A stretch of DNA of 64,000 nt from Rhizobium sp. R634 (GCF_002211305.1 NZ_LOKW01000010.1:1-64000); one strand, 5' to 3'; shown: positions 33,636 to 43,135, numbered from the stretch's first letter. The notes: generated by a model not told the origin, from the letters alone. Numbers and translations: made by a program.

Positions 33636-34657
33636 GACACGCGAACCTTGGCGCTCTGGCGCTGCTCGGCATTGCGGCGCTGGTAGAAGGTGCGGATGAC
33701 CTCTTCGATATCGGGCTCGTGCAGCGCCACGTCCTTCAGGCCGCGATCGCCGCCGACTTCGGAGAGGATGCGGACCAGCGACACGTCTTCGCGCTCGATC
33801 AGGTAATTCTTGCGCAGGCCCTCGTCGCTGACGAGCGAGGCGGTGGTGAGGTGCAGCGGGCCGGGATCGGCCGCAAACTCCAGCGTCAGCCGGCGGGCGG
33901 AGCCGAGGGCGGCGCGCAGGCTCTTCAGCTCGCCGTCGAAGATCAGCCTGGAATGATCGACCATGATCAGGCGCGGGCAGATGGTCTCGATATCCTGCAG
34001 GTCGTGGGTGGTGAGGATGATGGTGACGCCGCGCTCGCGGTTGATCTCGGCCAGGAACCGGCGCACCGCATCCTTGGCGACGACATCGAGGCCGATCGTG
34101 GGTTCGTCGAGGAACAGGATCTTCGGATCGTGCAGCAGCGACATGACGATCTCGGCGCGCATGCGCTGGCCGAGGCTGAGCTGGCGCACGGCGCGATCGA
34201 GGAAGGGCGTGAGATCGAGCAGCTCGCTGAAGTGGCGGAGATTATCGCCGTAGCGGGCGGCCGGGATATCGTAGATGCGCTGGTGCAGGGTGAAGCTGTC
34301 GATCAGCGGCAGGTCCCACCAGAGCTGGCTGCGCTGGCCGAAGACGACGCCGATCTCGCGGGCGTTCGCCATGCGGGAGAGATGCGGCGTGCGGCCGAGC
34401 ACGGAAACCGAGCCTTCGCTCGGCACAAGAATGCCGGTCATCATCTTGATCATGGTGGATTTGCCGGCGCCGTTCGGCCCGAGATAGCCGACGGCCTCGC
34501 CGGCGCCGATATCGAAGCCGATGTCGGAAACGGCGAGCACCTCGGTATATTCGCTTGTTACCAGCGTCTTGAAGGCGCCGAGGAGACCCGGAAATCGCTT
34601 ATGCTGCCGGAAGCGCTTGCTGACGCCCCGGGCCTCGATCACAGCCGTCATGCGCAT
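33632..34657 (-). CDS. ABC transporter ATP-binding protein of an ABC-2 exporter
   Basis: A 341-residue ATPase. Walker A is GPNGAGKST (60-68), the signature is LSLGQRMRAE, Walker B is ILFLDEPTIGLD, and the switch His is in TTHDLQDIE. An extra N-terminal strand pair before the core (KRFRQHKRFPGLLGAFKTL) and a C-terminal DUF4162-like extension after residue 240 are usual for this exporter class. First gene of the operon with two permeases. Start may be ATG 34657 or 34651. Confidence 0.9.
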   Translation of the reverse strand: MRMTAVIEARGVSKRFRQHKRFPGLLGAFKTLVTSEYTEVLAVSDIGFDIGAGEAVGYLGPNGAGKSTMIKMMTGILVPSEGSVSVLGRTPHLSRMANAREIGVVFGQRSQLWWDLPLIDSFTLHQRIYDIPAARYGDNLRHFSELLDLTPFLDRAVRQLSLGQRMRAEIVMSLLHDPKILFLDEPTIGLDVVAKDAVRRFLAEINRERGVTIILTTHDLQDIETICPRLIMVDHSRLIFDGELKSLRAALGSARRLTLEFAADPGPLHLTTASLVSDEGLRKNYLIEREDVSLVRILSEVGGDRGLKDVALHEPDIEEVIRTFYQRRNAEQRQSAKVRVS

Positions 34658-34810
34658 TGCCTCGCGTGTTCAAGCCGACTCGGCTGTAGCAGGGAGAAGC
34701 AGGCTAACGCGCCCTTCGATCCTTTCAAGCCCAAGTTGCGCTTTCCCGGTTCTCTATCTGCCTGAATGCCGGCGTAAGGGATAGAGACGACGATGCCGCG
34801 CGGCGAACTG

Positions 34811-35731
34811 TCATGCCTGCCGCCGCGCTCCGTCCACGGCCTTGAACTGCCGCACCTCGTCGGCAATCCAGTCCCTGATGGCGCAGACCTTGGGATGGCT
34901 TCGGTTTCCCGAGGGATAGACGAGATCGTATCCATGCTCGACGTCGATCGTGTTCTCGGGGAAAAGCGCGACGAGGCGGCCGGCGGCGATATCTTCGGCA
35001 ACGAGCACGCTTCGCCCCAGCGCCACGCCTTCGCCCCGGATGGCGGCCTCTATCGACATGCTGCCATGACTGTATCCCGGACCGCGCGCCGGCAGGGCGG
35101 CAATGCCCATCATCTCGAACCAGCGCGGCCAATCGGCCTTCATGCCGTTCTCATGGATCAGCCGGCACGAGGCCAGATCGCCGGCGGAGCCGAGCCCGCC
35201 CATCCGCTGGCGATAATCCGGCGAGCAGACGGGACTGACGGTTTCGTTCATGATCCGCTCCGCATCCGCATAAGGGTATCGACCATCGCCATAACGCATG
35301 GCGACATCGGCCTGCGATTTCGAGAAGTCGATATCGGCATCGGTCACTTCGAGCTGGACATCATAATCGGGATAACGCGCCATCAACCGGTGCAGGCGCG
35401 GCGTCAGCCATTTGCTGGCGAAGGAGACGCCGGAGCTGAGGACGAGCCTTGCCGTATCATTGCTGCGGCGAATGCTTTCGGCTTCCCGAGCGAGTTCGGA
35501 GAGCAGACGCGTCACGGCGGCGAAAAAGGCCGAACCCTCTCTGGTGAACTCGATGCGACGGGTCATGCGGCGAAAGAGCGGAACGCCGAGATAATCCTCC
35601 AGCGCCCTGACCTGGCGGCTGACCGCGCCATGGGTGAGGTGCAGCTCCTCAGCCGCCAGTGTCATGCTCAATCTTCTCCCGGTCGCCTCGAAGGCGCGAA
35701 GCGTCTGCAGGGGTGGAAGCCGGTCGGCCAT
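34811..35731 (-). CDS. LysR-family regulator, GcvA-like
   Basis: A 306-residue regulator. The helix-turn-helix (LAAEELHLTHGAVSRQVRAL, about 25-44) and effector domain (SGVSFASKWLTPRL, then DVAMRYGDGRYP) are of the GcvA/beta-lactamase-regulator branch. It is divergent from the EamA transporter gene with 118 bases between starts and probably controls it. The inducer is unknown. Confidence 0.9.
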   Translation of the reverse strand: MADRLPPLQTLRAFEATGRRLSMTLAAEELHLTHGAVSRQVRALEDYLGVPLFRRMTRRIEFTREGSAFFAAVTRLLSELAREAESIRRSNDTARLVLSSGVSFASKWLTPRLHRLMARYPDYDVQLEVTDADIDFSKSQADVAMRYGDGRYPYADAERIMNETVSPVCSPDYRQRMGGLGSAGDLASCRLIHENGMKADWPRWFEMMGIAALPARGPGYSHGSMSIEAAIRGEGVALGRSVLVAEDIAAGRLVALFPENTIDVEHGYDLVYPSGNRSHPKVCAIRDWIADEVRQFKAVDGARRQA

Positions 35732-35849
35732 GGCGCACCTATGTGTGAAATTTCCTCACGCATCATGTGACAACAAATGGTTTGTCCGCAAGGGGTTCCG
35801 GGTCTTAGATGCCGGCTGAATTCACCAACGACAGCCAGCTGCCAGCACC

Positions 35850-36779
35850 ATGAGCCAGATCGTCACCGAACCCGCTTCCCTTGCCCCGGCCGCCATGCGT
35901 CCGGTCACGCTGCCCAGCCTCGGCGCGATGCTGCTGCTGGCCTTGATGTGGGGCCTGTCTATCCCCGTGACGAAGCTCGGGCTGGCGACGATGCCGCCGC
36001 TGACGCTGACGGCTCTCCGCTTCGCTTTCGCCCTTCCGCTCATGCTGTTGCTGCTCATCGGCAGGAAGCCGCTGCCGCTGAAGGCTCTGCCTGCCGTCGC
36101 GAGCCTCGGCGTTCTCGGCATCGGCATCGGCCAGGTCACGCAGACATTCGGCGTCGCCGGGACTTCGGCCTCGGTCGGCACCATCCTGTCCGCCACCATC
36201 CCGCTGTTCATCGTGTTCTTCGCGGCGATCCGGCTCGGGCAGCCGGTTTCGCGCCTGCAACTGACCGGCGTGTCGGCGGCCTTCGCCGGCATCGTCGTCG
36301 TGGCGCTGGAAAATGCGGGCGGCTCGGGATCAGCCGCCACGACCATGCTCGGCCCGATCTGGATGCTCGTCTCGGCGCTGGCGGTCGCCTTCTATTACGT
36401 TTGGAGCGTCGAGCTTTCGCACAGGCACGGCACTGTGGTGGTGGCGACCTGGAGTACCTTCTTCGGCTTTCTCGCGCTTGCGCCATGGGCGGGCCTGGAA
36501 GCCTACCGGACACCTTTCGAGATGACGGAGCAGGCATTGGGAGCAGCCGCCTATCTCGGCCTGATCGTGACCGCCGCCGGCCTGTTCCTGTGGCTGCGCA
36601 TCCTGCGCGAGGTGCCTGCGCCGGTGGCGGCCAGCATCCAGTATCTTCAGCCCGTCTTCGGGATCACCGCCTCCGCACTGATGTTCGGCGACAGGATCGG
36701 CCTCCAGTTCATGACAGGCGTTGCTCTCATCCTGGCAGGCGTCGCCCTGGCGATGAGGACTGGCAGACGGCGGGCATGA
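35850..36779 (+). CDS. EamA/DMT-family transporter
   Basis: A 309-residue membrane protein made of two EamA repeats of five helices each (LGAMLLLALMWGLSIPVTKL opening; second repeat from about residue 155, LGPIWMLVSALAVAFYYVWS). Members export amino acids, nucleotides or other metabolites. Typical repeat-end motifs are seen as GTILSATIPLFIVFFAA and ASIQYLQPVFGI. Divergent from a LysR regulator, its likely activator. Confidence 0.9.
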   Translation: MSQIVTEPASLAPAAMRPVTLPSLGAMLLLALMWGLSIPVTKLGLATMPPLTLTALRFAFALPLMLLLLIGRKPLPLKALPAVASLGVLGIGIGQVTQTFGVAGTSASVGTILSATIPLFIVFFAAIRLGQPVSRLQLTGVSAAFAGIVVVALENAGGSGSAATTMLGPIWMLVSALAVAFYYVWSVELSHRHGTVVVATWSTFFGFLALAPWAGLEAYRTPFEMTEQALGAAAYLGLIVTAAGLFLWLRILREVPAPVAASIQYLQPVFGITASALMFGDRIGLQFMTGVALILAGVALAMRTGRRRA

Positions 36780-36848
36780 CGGAACAATGACGCTTGGGTG
36801 TGGCTGCCACAGGTCAGGAGATAGCGGAACGTGCGAGCCAAATGGCAG

Positions 36849-37319
36849 TCAGTTCGGATGCTGCCAGTCCAGGACGAAGAAATAGGAGAAGCTGTCCATT
36901 TGCTCCTCGATGGGGTTGATGGCTAAAGTCGCTCCATCGAAATCCCTGGAGCCACGTAAACTATAGACCCTTTTGCATCTTCCGAGGGAGTCGGTCCTTA
37001 TGTGGCAAGTTGGTATTTCGGCCTCTATTTGAAATTCTTCATGTATAATATCGCGCACATCCAGCAAGATTTGTCTGGCGTGGGTCTCTGGATCCTTGAT
37101 GTAGGAACGGCCGTCGAATGTCAGGACCTTTACCATTCTCAAAGAACGTTCGTCCTTATCGCACGTAAAAATCAGTGACGCGTCGGGTGCGTTCTTTGCG
37201 AATTCCGGACATTTGGCCTCGATCGCATCGAGCGATTTTATGGAAAAGCTCTCGGGCAGATCGGGAGCGTTCGGGAACATGGAAATCAAGATCGGCGCAA
37301 TATAAAGAATAGAATCCAT
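36849..37319 (-). CDS. Hypothetical 156-residue protein
   Basis: No family recognised. AAAGGCG six bases before ATG 37319 supports this start (MDSILYIAPILISMFPNAPD), whose first 15 residues are hydrophobic and may anchor or export the protein. Longer in-frame starts (37415, 37589) run into the monooxygenase gene. Four cysteines (AKCPEFA, FTCDKDE, PTCHIRT, GRCKRVY) suggest disulphides if exported. The gene follows the monooxygenase in the same direction. Confidence 0.6.
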   Translation of the reverse strand: MDSILYIAPILISMFPNAPDLPESFSIKSLDAIEAKCPEFAKNAPDASLIFTCDKDERSLRMVKVLTFDGRSYIKDPETHARQILLDVRDIIHEEFQIEAEIPTCHIRTDSLGRCKRVYSLRGSRDFDGATLAINPIEEQMDSFSYFFVLDWQHPN

Positions 37320-37447
37320 CAAATCGCCTTTGAGAATTGCGGTGTCGATCTCCCGCAGTTCGCTACAATTGCCAGCCGCGATTGAACCGGTCAATCGCCG
37401 GTATATGCCTTCCATGACTGGGATCGCGCTTCTTTGGCCTCGCTTTT

Positions 37448-38941
37448 TCAGCGAGGCGGGCCGAACCAGCGGTTCATCGCCTGATGAAGACCGTGCTCCT
37501 TGCCGTCGCCGACCCAGGCGACGTATCCGTCGGGCCGGATCAGGACCGCCGATGGCGCGGGGACCGGGCCGAGGGCCGGCAGTTCCCATGACCCGTCATA
37601 TGAGGCGTCAACCGATTTGACGCGGTCCGCCCAGGGCGTGATGCCGAGACTGCCTGGCGCGCCGAGGTTCAGTAGCACCGGCCGGGCATCGTGCAGCAGT
37701 GTGAAGAGGCGCGTCGGGCCGGCCGCTGTGGTCAGATCAAGGTCGGGCATGCGGCGGCCGAGGAGGGGATGGCCTTCGCCGAAGTCGTAGCGGATGGCGA
37801 GGCCGGACATTTCGGCGGCGATCCGTCTGCGGGGCTCGTCCATGCCGAGGAGTTCGGTGACGATGTCGCGCAGCGCTTCGGTGCGTTCGTCGGTGCGCTG
37901 CAGGGCGACCTGCGCCATCGTCGCGCGCAGCACGCGGGCGGCGACCGGGTGGCGCTCGGCGTGGTAGGTGTCGAGCAGGGCATCTGGCGATAGTCCCTTC
38001 ACCACCTGGGCGAGCTTCCAGCCGAGATTGACGGCATCCTGCACGCCGGTATTGAGCCCTTGCCCGCCGACCGGCGAATGCACATGGGCGGCATCGCCGG
38101 CGAGCAATATCCGGCCCTTGCGATAGGCCGCCGCCTGCCGCGACATGTCGGTAAACCGGGAGATCCATTTGAGGTTATGGATGCCGTAATCGGTACCGAA
38201 GGCGGCGACGAGCGCCTGGCTGAGATCGTCGAGCGTCGGTTCGGCGGCGGCGCCGGCATTGCCGTCGGGCACCATGACGCCGACCGGGCCTTCGCTGGCG
38301 AAGATGATCTTGCCGTCGCGGATTTCATATTCCTCGCGGCCGAAGGCGTAGAGGCCGAGGGCGGTGCGATGGATGCCGAGCGGCGGCTCCTCGGCCATCT
38401 CCACCTCGGCGAGGATATTGCCTGTTGTCGCATCCCATCCTTCGAAGGCGATGCCGGCCGCCTTGCGGATGAGGCTGCGGCCGCCATCGCAGCCGGCGAG
38501 ATAGGCCGCCCTGAGCGCGGCGCCATCGGAGAGCTCGATGGTGACGCCGGCATCGTCCTCGGCGAAAGCGATGATGTCGCGGCCGCGATAGACCGGCACG
38601 CTGAGTTCGCCGACCCAGGCGGCGAGAATGCGCTCGATATGCTTCTGCCGCAGCGCCAGCCCGTAATTATGCCGGGTCGGAAAGTCGCTGATATCGAGAC
38701 GGGTGACGGCAAAGCCGGTGAGCTGGGCGATCTGCCCCGCCGCAAGGAAACGATCGGCGATGCCGCGCTGATCGAAAACCTCGAGCGTGCGGGCGCTGAG
38801 GCCGCCGGCCCGTGTGCCGAAAAGCTGCTGGTCGGGCCGGCGCTCGACGATTGCCACATCGACGCCGGCAAGCGCCAATTCGGCTGCGAGCGTCAGGCCG
38901 GTCGGGCCGGCGCCGGCGATGACGACTGCATGTTCTTTCAT
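37448..38941 (-). CDS. FAD-dependent aromatic monooxygenase (PHBH/PheA family)
   Basis: A 497-residue class A flavoprotein hydroxylase. The FAD-binding GAGPTGLTLA (10-19), the DG motif (AGCDGGRSLIRKAAGI) and the GD motif (LAGDAAHVHSPVGGQG) are all intact, and the 120 C-terminal residues form the thioredoxin-like tail of PheA/rifampicin-monooxygenase-type enzymes. It would use NAD(P)H and O2 to hydroxylate an aromatic or polyketide substrate. A strong AGGAGGA site precedes the start. No pathway partner is adjacent. Confidence 0.9.
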   Translation of the reverse strand: MKEHAVVIAGAGPTGLTLAAELALAGVDVAIVERRPDQQLFGTRAGGLSARTLEVFDQRGIADRFLAAGQIAQLTGFAVTRLDISDFPTRHNYGLALRQKHIERILAAWVGELSVPVYRGRDIIAFAEDDAGVTIELSDGAALRAAYLAGCDGGRSLIRKAAGIAFEGWDATTGNILAEVEMAEEPPLGIHRTALGLYAFGREEYEIRDGKIIFASEGPVGVMVPDGNAGAAAEPTLDDLSQALVAAFGTDYGIHNLKWISRFTDMSRQAAAYRKGRILLAGDAAHVHSPVGGQGLNTGVQDAVNLGWKLAQVVKGLSPDALLDTYHAERHPVAARVLRATMAQVALQRTDERTEALRDIVTELLGMDEPRRRIAAEMSGLAIRYDFGEGHPLLGRRMPDLDLTTAAGPTRLFTLLHDARPVLLNLGAPGSLGITPWADRVKSVDASYDGSWELPALGPVPAPSAVLIRPDGYVAWVGDGKEHGLHQAMNRWFGPPR

Positions 38942-39003
38942 CGGCGAAATCCTCCTGGCGGCCCTATGACTTAGGGCTCAAGACGACTGCGGCAATGGGC
39001 CGG

Positions 39004-39600
39004 TCAAAATGCAAAATGACTTCGATAGCGGGTGATCTTTTCGCGATTCCCGCAAATCCGCATGTTGCACCAGCGGCGCTTCCCCCCTCGCGAAGTGTCC
39101 ACAAAAAGCCAGCCACATCGGGGGCAGGCATGCATCCTGGCGCGCGGCAAGGTAAAAAAAGCTTCGATCGACAGCTGTGCAAAAAATGCGCTCACCGCGG
39201 CAGGATTTTTCCATTGATCGGAAGAGAGATGCAGGAGCGTCCCGTCCCAACCGACCTGCCGGGTTTGCAGCAGGCGGGCTGCGCTTGAGAATAAAAGACC
39301 AAGCGACTGTGATGGCGGCTCCTCACTTTCGGCAATCGCGTTGAAGAGTTCATAGGACGACTCACGGATCTCATGAACTTCGTCGAGGAAGCGGTGATCT
39401 CGCAATTCCGCTACCGCGCCTGCTTCATCCTCTTTCGCCAACCCTGCAGCGAGCAGCCAGGTCCCGACATCCCGAGCCGAGTTGAAGAGCTCATTGTGCG
39501 CCGGTGGGTTGCGCCGGTCAAAGACGGCGTTCGAAAAATCCAGTGCGGGGTGGCCGCCGATAAAATGTTCCGCCACCCAGATCGTGTGATCGCTCGACAC
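39004..39600 (-). CDS. CGNR zinc-finger (ABATE-domain) regulator
   Basis: A 198-residue protein: an N-terminal ABATE domain (FIGGHPALDFSNAVFDRR) and a C-terminal CGNR zinc finger with ACPRCGWLFVDTS, then RRWCNMRICGNREK giving the four cysteine ligands. Such proteins are putative transcription regulators. GTG 39600 is the start. It faces the alpha/beta hydrolase gene across a palindrome at 39629-39646, its probable operator. Confidence 0.88.
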   Translation of the reverse strand: MSSDHTIWVAEHFIGGHPALDFSNAVFDRRNPPAHNELFNSARDVGTWLLAAGLAKEDEAGAVAELRDHRFLDEVHEIRESSYELFNAIAESEEPPSQSLGLLFSSAARLLQTRQVGWDGTLLHLSSDQWKNPAAVSAFFAQLSIEAFFTLPRARMHACPRCGWLFVDTSRGGKRRWCNMRICGNREKITRYRSHFAF

Positions 39601-39628
39601 GGAACTTAACCCCTTATGGCTCGTTGAA

Positions 39629-39646
39629 CGGTTACATGCGTAACCG
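39629..39646. promoter_or_regulatory. 18-bp operator-like palindrome
   Basis: CGGTTAC and GTAACCG are exact complements around the four-base spacer ATGC. It lies between the divergent CGNR regulator and hydrolase genes, 29 bases from the regulator start and 52 bases from the hydrolase start. Confidence 0.65.
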
Positions 39647-39697
39647 GATAAATCATGCTAACAGGTTTCATTTTAGAATGTAAGCAGGAGGACTGAC

Positions 39698-40573
39698 ATG
39701 TTGGACGTTCAAAAGGCCCATCATCGCACGGTCGTCGTGGATGGGGTGGAGCTGTTCTATCGCGAGGCGGGGCCGAGAGACGCGCCCGGCGTTCTGCTTC
39801 TCCACGGTCAACCCAGCTCATCATATAGCTTCCGTGACGTCATCAGCCCATTGGCCGAGGTGGCATGGGTCGTTGCGCCCGATCTGCCCGGGTTCGGATT
39901 CACGGAGGCACCCGACGATTACGAGTACACATTCGAGGCGATGGCGCGGACGATCGACGCTCTGATGCGAGAGATCGGGATGGAGCAATTCTTCCTCTAT
40001 ATCCATGATTTCGGTGCGCCTGTCGCTTACTCTCTGGCACTTGCCCGTCCCGACCGCGTGCTGGGGCTCATCATCCAGAATGGCAATGCCCATCAGGAAG
40101 GCCTGGGTCCGGACTGGGACGCCAACAAGGCCTACTGGTCCGATCCCACTCCGGAGAACCGAGAAAAACTCCCCAAATGGCTAAACTTCGAGGGGGTGCG
40201 GCATACCTATGTTGGTGACATCCCGGAAAGACTCAAACCGCAGTTCCCTCCAGAGGGCTGGCATCTCGATTGGGAGCGGATGAGCCGGCCAGGTCTCGTC
40301 GATATACAATTCCGCATCTTCGAAGACTATGGGCGATACGTCAGCCGCTTTCCCGATATCTCGGCCTATCATTGCGAATATCAGCCCTTGGCGCTGCTGC
40401 TTTGGGGCAGGCATGACCCATATTTCGAGATCGAAGAGGTTCTTGCCTACGCCCGCGAACTCGACCGCATCGACATGCACATCTACCATGGGGCGCACCT
40501 CCTGCTGGAGACGCACCATCAAGAATGCGCAGCACTCATGCGCGAGTTCGTTGTGAACGCGCAATCAGGCTGA
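39698..40573 (+). CDS. Alpha/beta hydrolase (haloalkane dehalogenase / epoxide hydrolase-like)
   Basis: A 291-residue hydrolase. The oxyanion segment is LLHGQPSSSYS (34-44). The nucleophile elbow YIHDFGAPVA puts Asp104 where dehalogenases and epoxide hydrolases have Asp rather than Ser. The acid is likely Asp in WGRHDPYF and the base His in GAHLLLETHH. A strong AGGAGG site precedes the ATG. It is divergent from the CGNR regulator, which probably controls it. The substrate is unknown. Confidence 0.88.
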   Translation: MLDVQKAHHRTVVVDGVELFYREAGPRDAPGVLLLHGQPSSSYSFRDVISPLAEVAWVVAPDLPGFGFTEAPDDYEYTFEAMARTIDALMREIGMEQFFLYIHDFGAPVAYSLALARPDRVLGLIIQNGNAHQEGLGPDWDANKAYWSDPTPENREKLPKWLNFEGVRHTYVGDIPERLKPQFPPEGWHLDWERMSRPGLVDIQFRIFEDYGRYVSRFPDISAYHCEYQPLALLLWGRHDPYFEIEEVLAYARELDRIDMHIYHGAHLLLETHHQECAALMREFVVNAQSG

Positions 40574-40661
40574 TCCTGATCTGGAGTGCCGCAGACGCTA
40601 TACGTGTTCAGACCGCGCGCCCGTTCAGCCGTGACTTCAAACGGCAGGTCCAGGAGGAGAT

Positions 40662-41012
40662 ATGACGAAGCATCGCATCTATTCGGTCGGCGTCGCCAGC
40701 GTCTATCCCCATTATGTCGCCAAGGCTGAGAAGAAGGGACGGGCGAAGGCGGAGGTCGATGAGATCATCTGCTGGCTGACCGGACACAGCCCGGAGACGC
40801 TGGCAGAAGAGCTGGCGCGCAATACCAGCTTCGAGGATTTTTTTGCGCAGGCGCCGCGGATGAACCCGGCCCGCGCGGCGATCACGGGCCTGATCTGCGG
40901 TGTGCGCGTGGAACAGATCGAAGAGCCGACCATGCGCGAAATCCGCTATCTCGACAAGCTGATCGACGAACTGGCCAAAGGCAAGGCGATGGCGAAGATC
41001 TTGCGGACATAG
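40662..41012 (+). CDS. DUF2200 family protein
   Basis: A 116-residue cytoplasmic protein. The whole length fits DUF2200: [20 protein letters not shown], then [10 protein letters not shown] and [20 protein letters not shown]. No role is known for the family. It has a very strong ribosome site (AGGAGGAG, five bases before the ATG), so it is probably well translated. It stands alone. Confidence 0.9.
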   Translation: MTKHRIYSVGVASVYPHYVAKAEKKGRAKAEVDEIICWLTGHSPETLAEELARNTSFEDFFAQAPRMNPARAAITGLICGVRVEQIEEPTMREIRYLDKLIDELAKGKAMAKILRT

Positions 41013-41077
41013 CCGGTCGGGCGCGCCGGGCTGCTCCTCATCTGTGCAGCGCCTAGGAATTGTGGCATAACTGGGCC

Positions 41078-42049
41078 ATGGCGATACATGTCTTGGCGGT
41101 CCATCGTGACACGGTCGGGACGGAACGGGCGGCGGGCGGTTCGCTTGCAGGGGCCTATTCCGTGGGGATTTTCTGCTGGCTGCTGTCGGCCGGCGTCTAT
41201 ATCGCCGCGAAATGGGTTTCTTCGGAGATGCCGCCCTGGGCGCTTTGCTTCTGGCGCGTGCTGATCGCCTGGGCGATCCTGCTGCCGATCGTGCACCGGC
41301 ATTTCGGCGCCATGGTCGCGCTCATGCGGGCTCGCGGCCTCGAGCTGCTCGCCATCGGCGGCATGGGGCTTGGGATCTGCCAGGGCCTGATCTTCGTCGG
41401 CCTCGAACATGCCGATGCGACGACCGCCGGCATCATCATCGCGCTGATCCCGATCCTCACCATGATTCTCGCCCGTTTCATTCTGGCCGAGCCGATGGGG
41501 CGCTGGCAGGTGATCGGATCCATCCTCGCCTTTCTCGGGATCGTGGTCATCATCGTCAAGGGAAGCCCGGCTGCGCTGTTGCGGCTCGACCTCAATCCCG
41601 GAGAGCTGTGGATTGTTGCCGGCGCGTTCTGCTTCAGCCTCTATACCGTCCTGCTGCGCCGGGCGAAATTCGATCTGAATCGCCTTGCGCTCCTGGTGCT
41701 CCTCCTCGGGGCGGCGGTGCTGACGGCGCTGCCTTTCTACCTGTTCGAGCTTGTCTTGGACGAGCGCTCGACGCTGAATACGAGCGGCCTCATCGCGCTC
41801 GGCTATGTCGCGATCCCGGGCGGCGCGGTCATGTATTATCTCTTCAATCGCAGCATCGAGGCCCTGGGCGCGGCGCGGGCGGGCGTGCTGCTTTACATCC
41901 AGACGATCTTTATCGCCGTGCTCGCCTACCTGTTCCTCGGCGAACAGCTGCAACGCTATCATCTCGAAGGCGCGGCCCTTATCGTCGCCGGCCTGCTGCT
42001 CATCATCCTGCTGAAGCCGGCGACCAGAGCCGGGGAGACCAAGGCCTGA
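41078..42049 (+). CDS. EamA/DMT-family transporter
   Basis: A 323-residue membrane protein with about ten helices in two EamA repeats (FCWLLSAGVYIAAKWVSSEM first, GELWIVAGAFCFSLYTVLLR second). The loop VGLEHADATTAGIIIALIPI and the final AVLAYLFLGEQLQRYHLEGA are typical. Substrate unknown. ATG 41078 is preferred to TTG 41060. The C-terminus is 18 bases from the convergent dienelactone-hydrolase-like gene. Confidence 0.9.
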   Translation: MAIHVLAVHRDTVGTERAAGGSLAGAYSVGIFCWLLSAGVYIAAKWVSSEMPPWALCFWRVLIAWAILLPIVHRHFGAMVALMRARGLELLAIGGMGLGICQGLIFVGLEHADATTAGIIIALIPILTMILARFILAEPMGRWQVIGSILAFLGIVVIIVKGSPAALLRLDLNPGELWIVAGAFCFSLYTVLLRRAKFDLNRLALLVLLLGAAVLTALPFYLFELVLDERSTLNTSGLIALGYVAIPGGAVMYYLFNRSIEALGAARAGVLLYIQTIFIAVLAYLFLGEQLQRYHLEGAALIVAGLLLIILLKPATRAGETKA

Positions 42050-42066
42050 GGACGAGCGCAATGCGC

Positions 42067-42648
42067 TCAGACGCGAGCCAGGAACTCGAGCACGCGGGCG
42101 GTGAGGAGTGCTGCCGCATCCGCGTCGTAGGAGGGAAGGGAGCTGTCGGCGAAATAGTGCCGGTCGCCGGGGTAGAGGAAAAGCTCCGCGTCCTCGACCT
42201 TGCCGACAATTTCGCGGGCGGCGTCGATATCGCCTTCGCCTGCGAAGATCGGGTCGTTGTCCATGCCGTGAATCTCGACCGGGACACCCTCCGGCCAGGG
42301 GCCGAAGGCCCATTCGCCGCTGATCGGCAGGCAGGAATGAAAGAGCAGGGCGCCGCGGGCGCCGGGCCGCGTCTGCGCCAGCTTCTGCGCCGGCAGCACG
42401 CCGAAGGAGAAGCCGGCATAGACCAGCGCAGGCGGCAGGTCATCCGCGATGCGGACACCGCGCTCCCGCATGTCGTCGAATCCGATCTCGCCGATATAGG
42501 CGAGCCCCTCGTCGATGCTCGGGAAGGTGCGTCCGCCGAACAGATCAGGCACATGCACGGTGTGACCGGCGGCCCTGATGCCATCGGCGAAGGCGCGCAC
42601 ACCCGGGGTCAGCCCTTGGGCGTGATGGAACAGCAAGACCTCGGCCAT
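42067..42648 (-). CDS. Dienelactone-hydrolase family protein
   Basis: A 193-residue alpha/beta hydrolase. The nucleophile elbow is AGFSFGVLP with Ser81 instead of the Cys of true dienelactone hydrolases. The acid is probably Asp in HGMDNDPIFAGEGD and the base His in PGDRHYFAD, where the DLH family has its Asp and His. Substrate unknown. GGAGAC lies upstream of the start. Convergent with the EamA gene. Confidence 0.85.
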   Translation of the reverse strand: MAEVLLFHHAQGLTPGVRAFADGIRAAGHTVHVPDLFGGRTFPSIDEGLAYIGEIGFDDMRERGVRIADDLPPALVYAGFSFGVLPAQKLAQTRPGARGALLFHSCLPISGEWAFGPWPEGVPVEIHGMDNDPIFAGEGDIDAAREIVGKVEDAELFLYPGDRHYFADSSLPSYDADAAALLTARVLEFLARV

Positions 42649-42748
42649 ATGGGGTGTCTCCGTGGGTGATCGGGCGCCTTACCCTAAGGCGTCATTGTCT
42701 TGCCGGGAAGGGGGGGATCGACATCGGCGCCGCTTTGCCTGGATTGGT

Positions 42749-43135
42749 TTAACGGCTGATGGCCGTCGCCTGCGACCAGACCACGCGCCATCGGTCGCGA
42801 TGCTCATAGGTGTCGGTATGCCAATATTCCGCTGACGGGACATGATGGCCGTTGAAGATGACTTCGAGCCGCGCGCGGTAGCGGATGACAGCGGTGCGGC
42901 CATCAAGGCGCACGGCGATATCGCCCGGCTCCCAGCTGAGATATTTGATGCTCCCCGACGCAATCGCGCCCAGATATTCGTCCCGCGACAGGGCCAGGCC
43001 GATCGGCGTGATCAACTGAAAATCCTCGGCATGAAGAGGTTTGGCCGTGGCCATATCGGCTTCGACGAGGGCGCGCAGCCGGGCACGTTCGGTTTCGCGG
43101 ATGCGGTCTTCTTCCGTCTGGGCACTGCCTGTCAT
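42749..43135 (-). CDS. NTF2-like / DUF4440 family protein
   Basis: A 128-residue cone-shaped NTF2-like protein (RALVEADMATAKPLHAEDFQ N-terminal helices; VIRYRARLEVIFNG and WRVVWSQATAI strands). Ligand or reaction unknown. AGGAGA six bases before ATG 43135 fixes the start; the longer frame is rejected. It is a second NTF2-like protein in the window, not closely similar to the one at 11292. Confidence 0.85.
   Translation of the reverse strand: MTGSAQTEEDRIRETERARLRALVEADMATAKPLHAEDFQLITPIGLALSRDEYLGAIASGSIKYLSWEPGDIAVRLDGRTAVIRYRARLEVIFNGHHVPSAEYWHTDTYEHRDRWRVVWSQATAISR

Noticed and set aside
31641..33686. 681-residue frame opposite the ABC permeases
   Set aside because: Very Gln/Glu/Gly/Asp-rich antisense of membrane helices, a known artefact; sense permeases are coupled in an operon.
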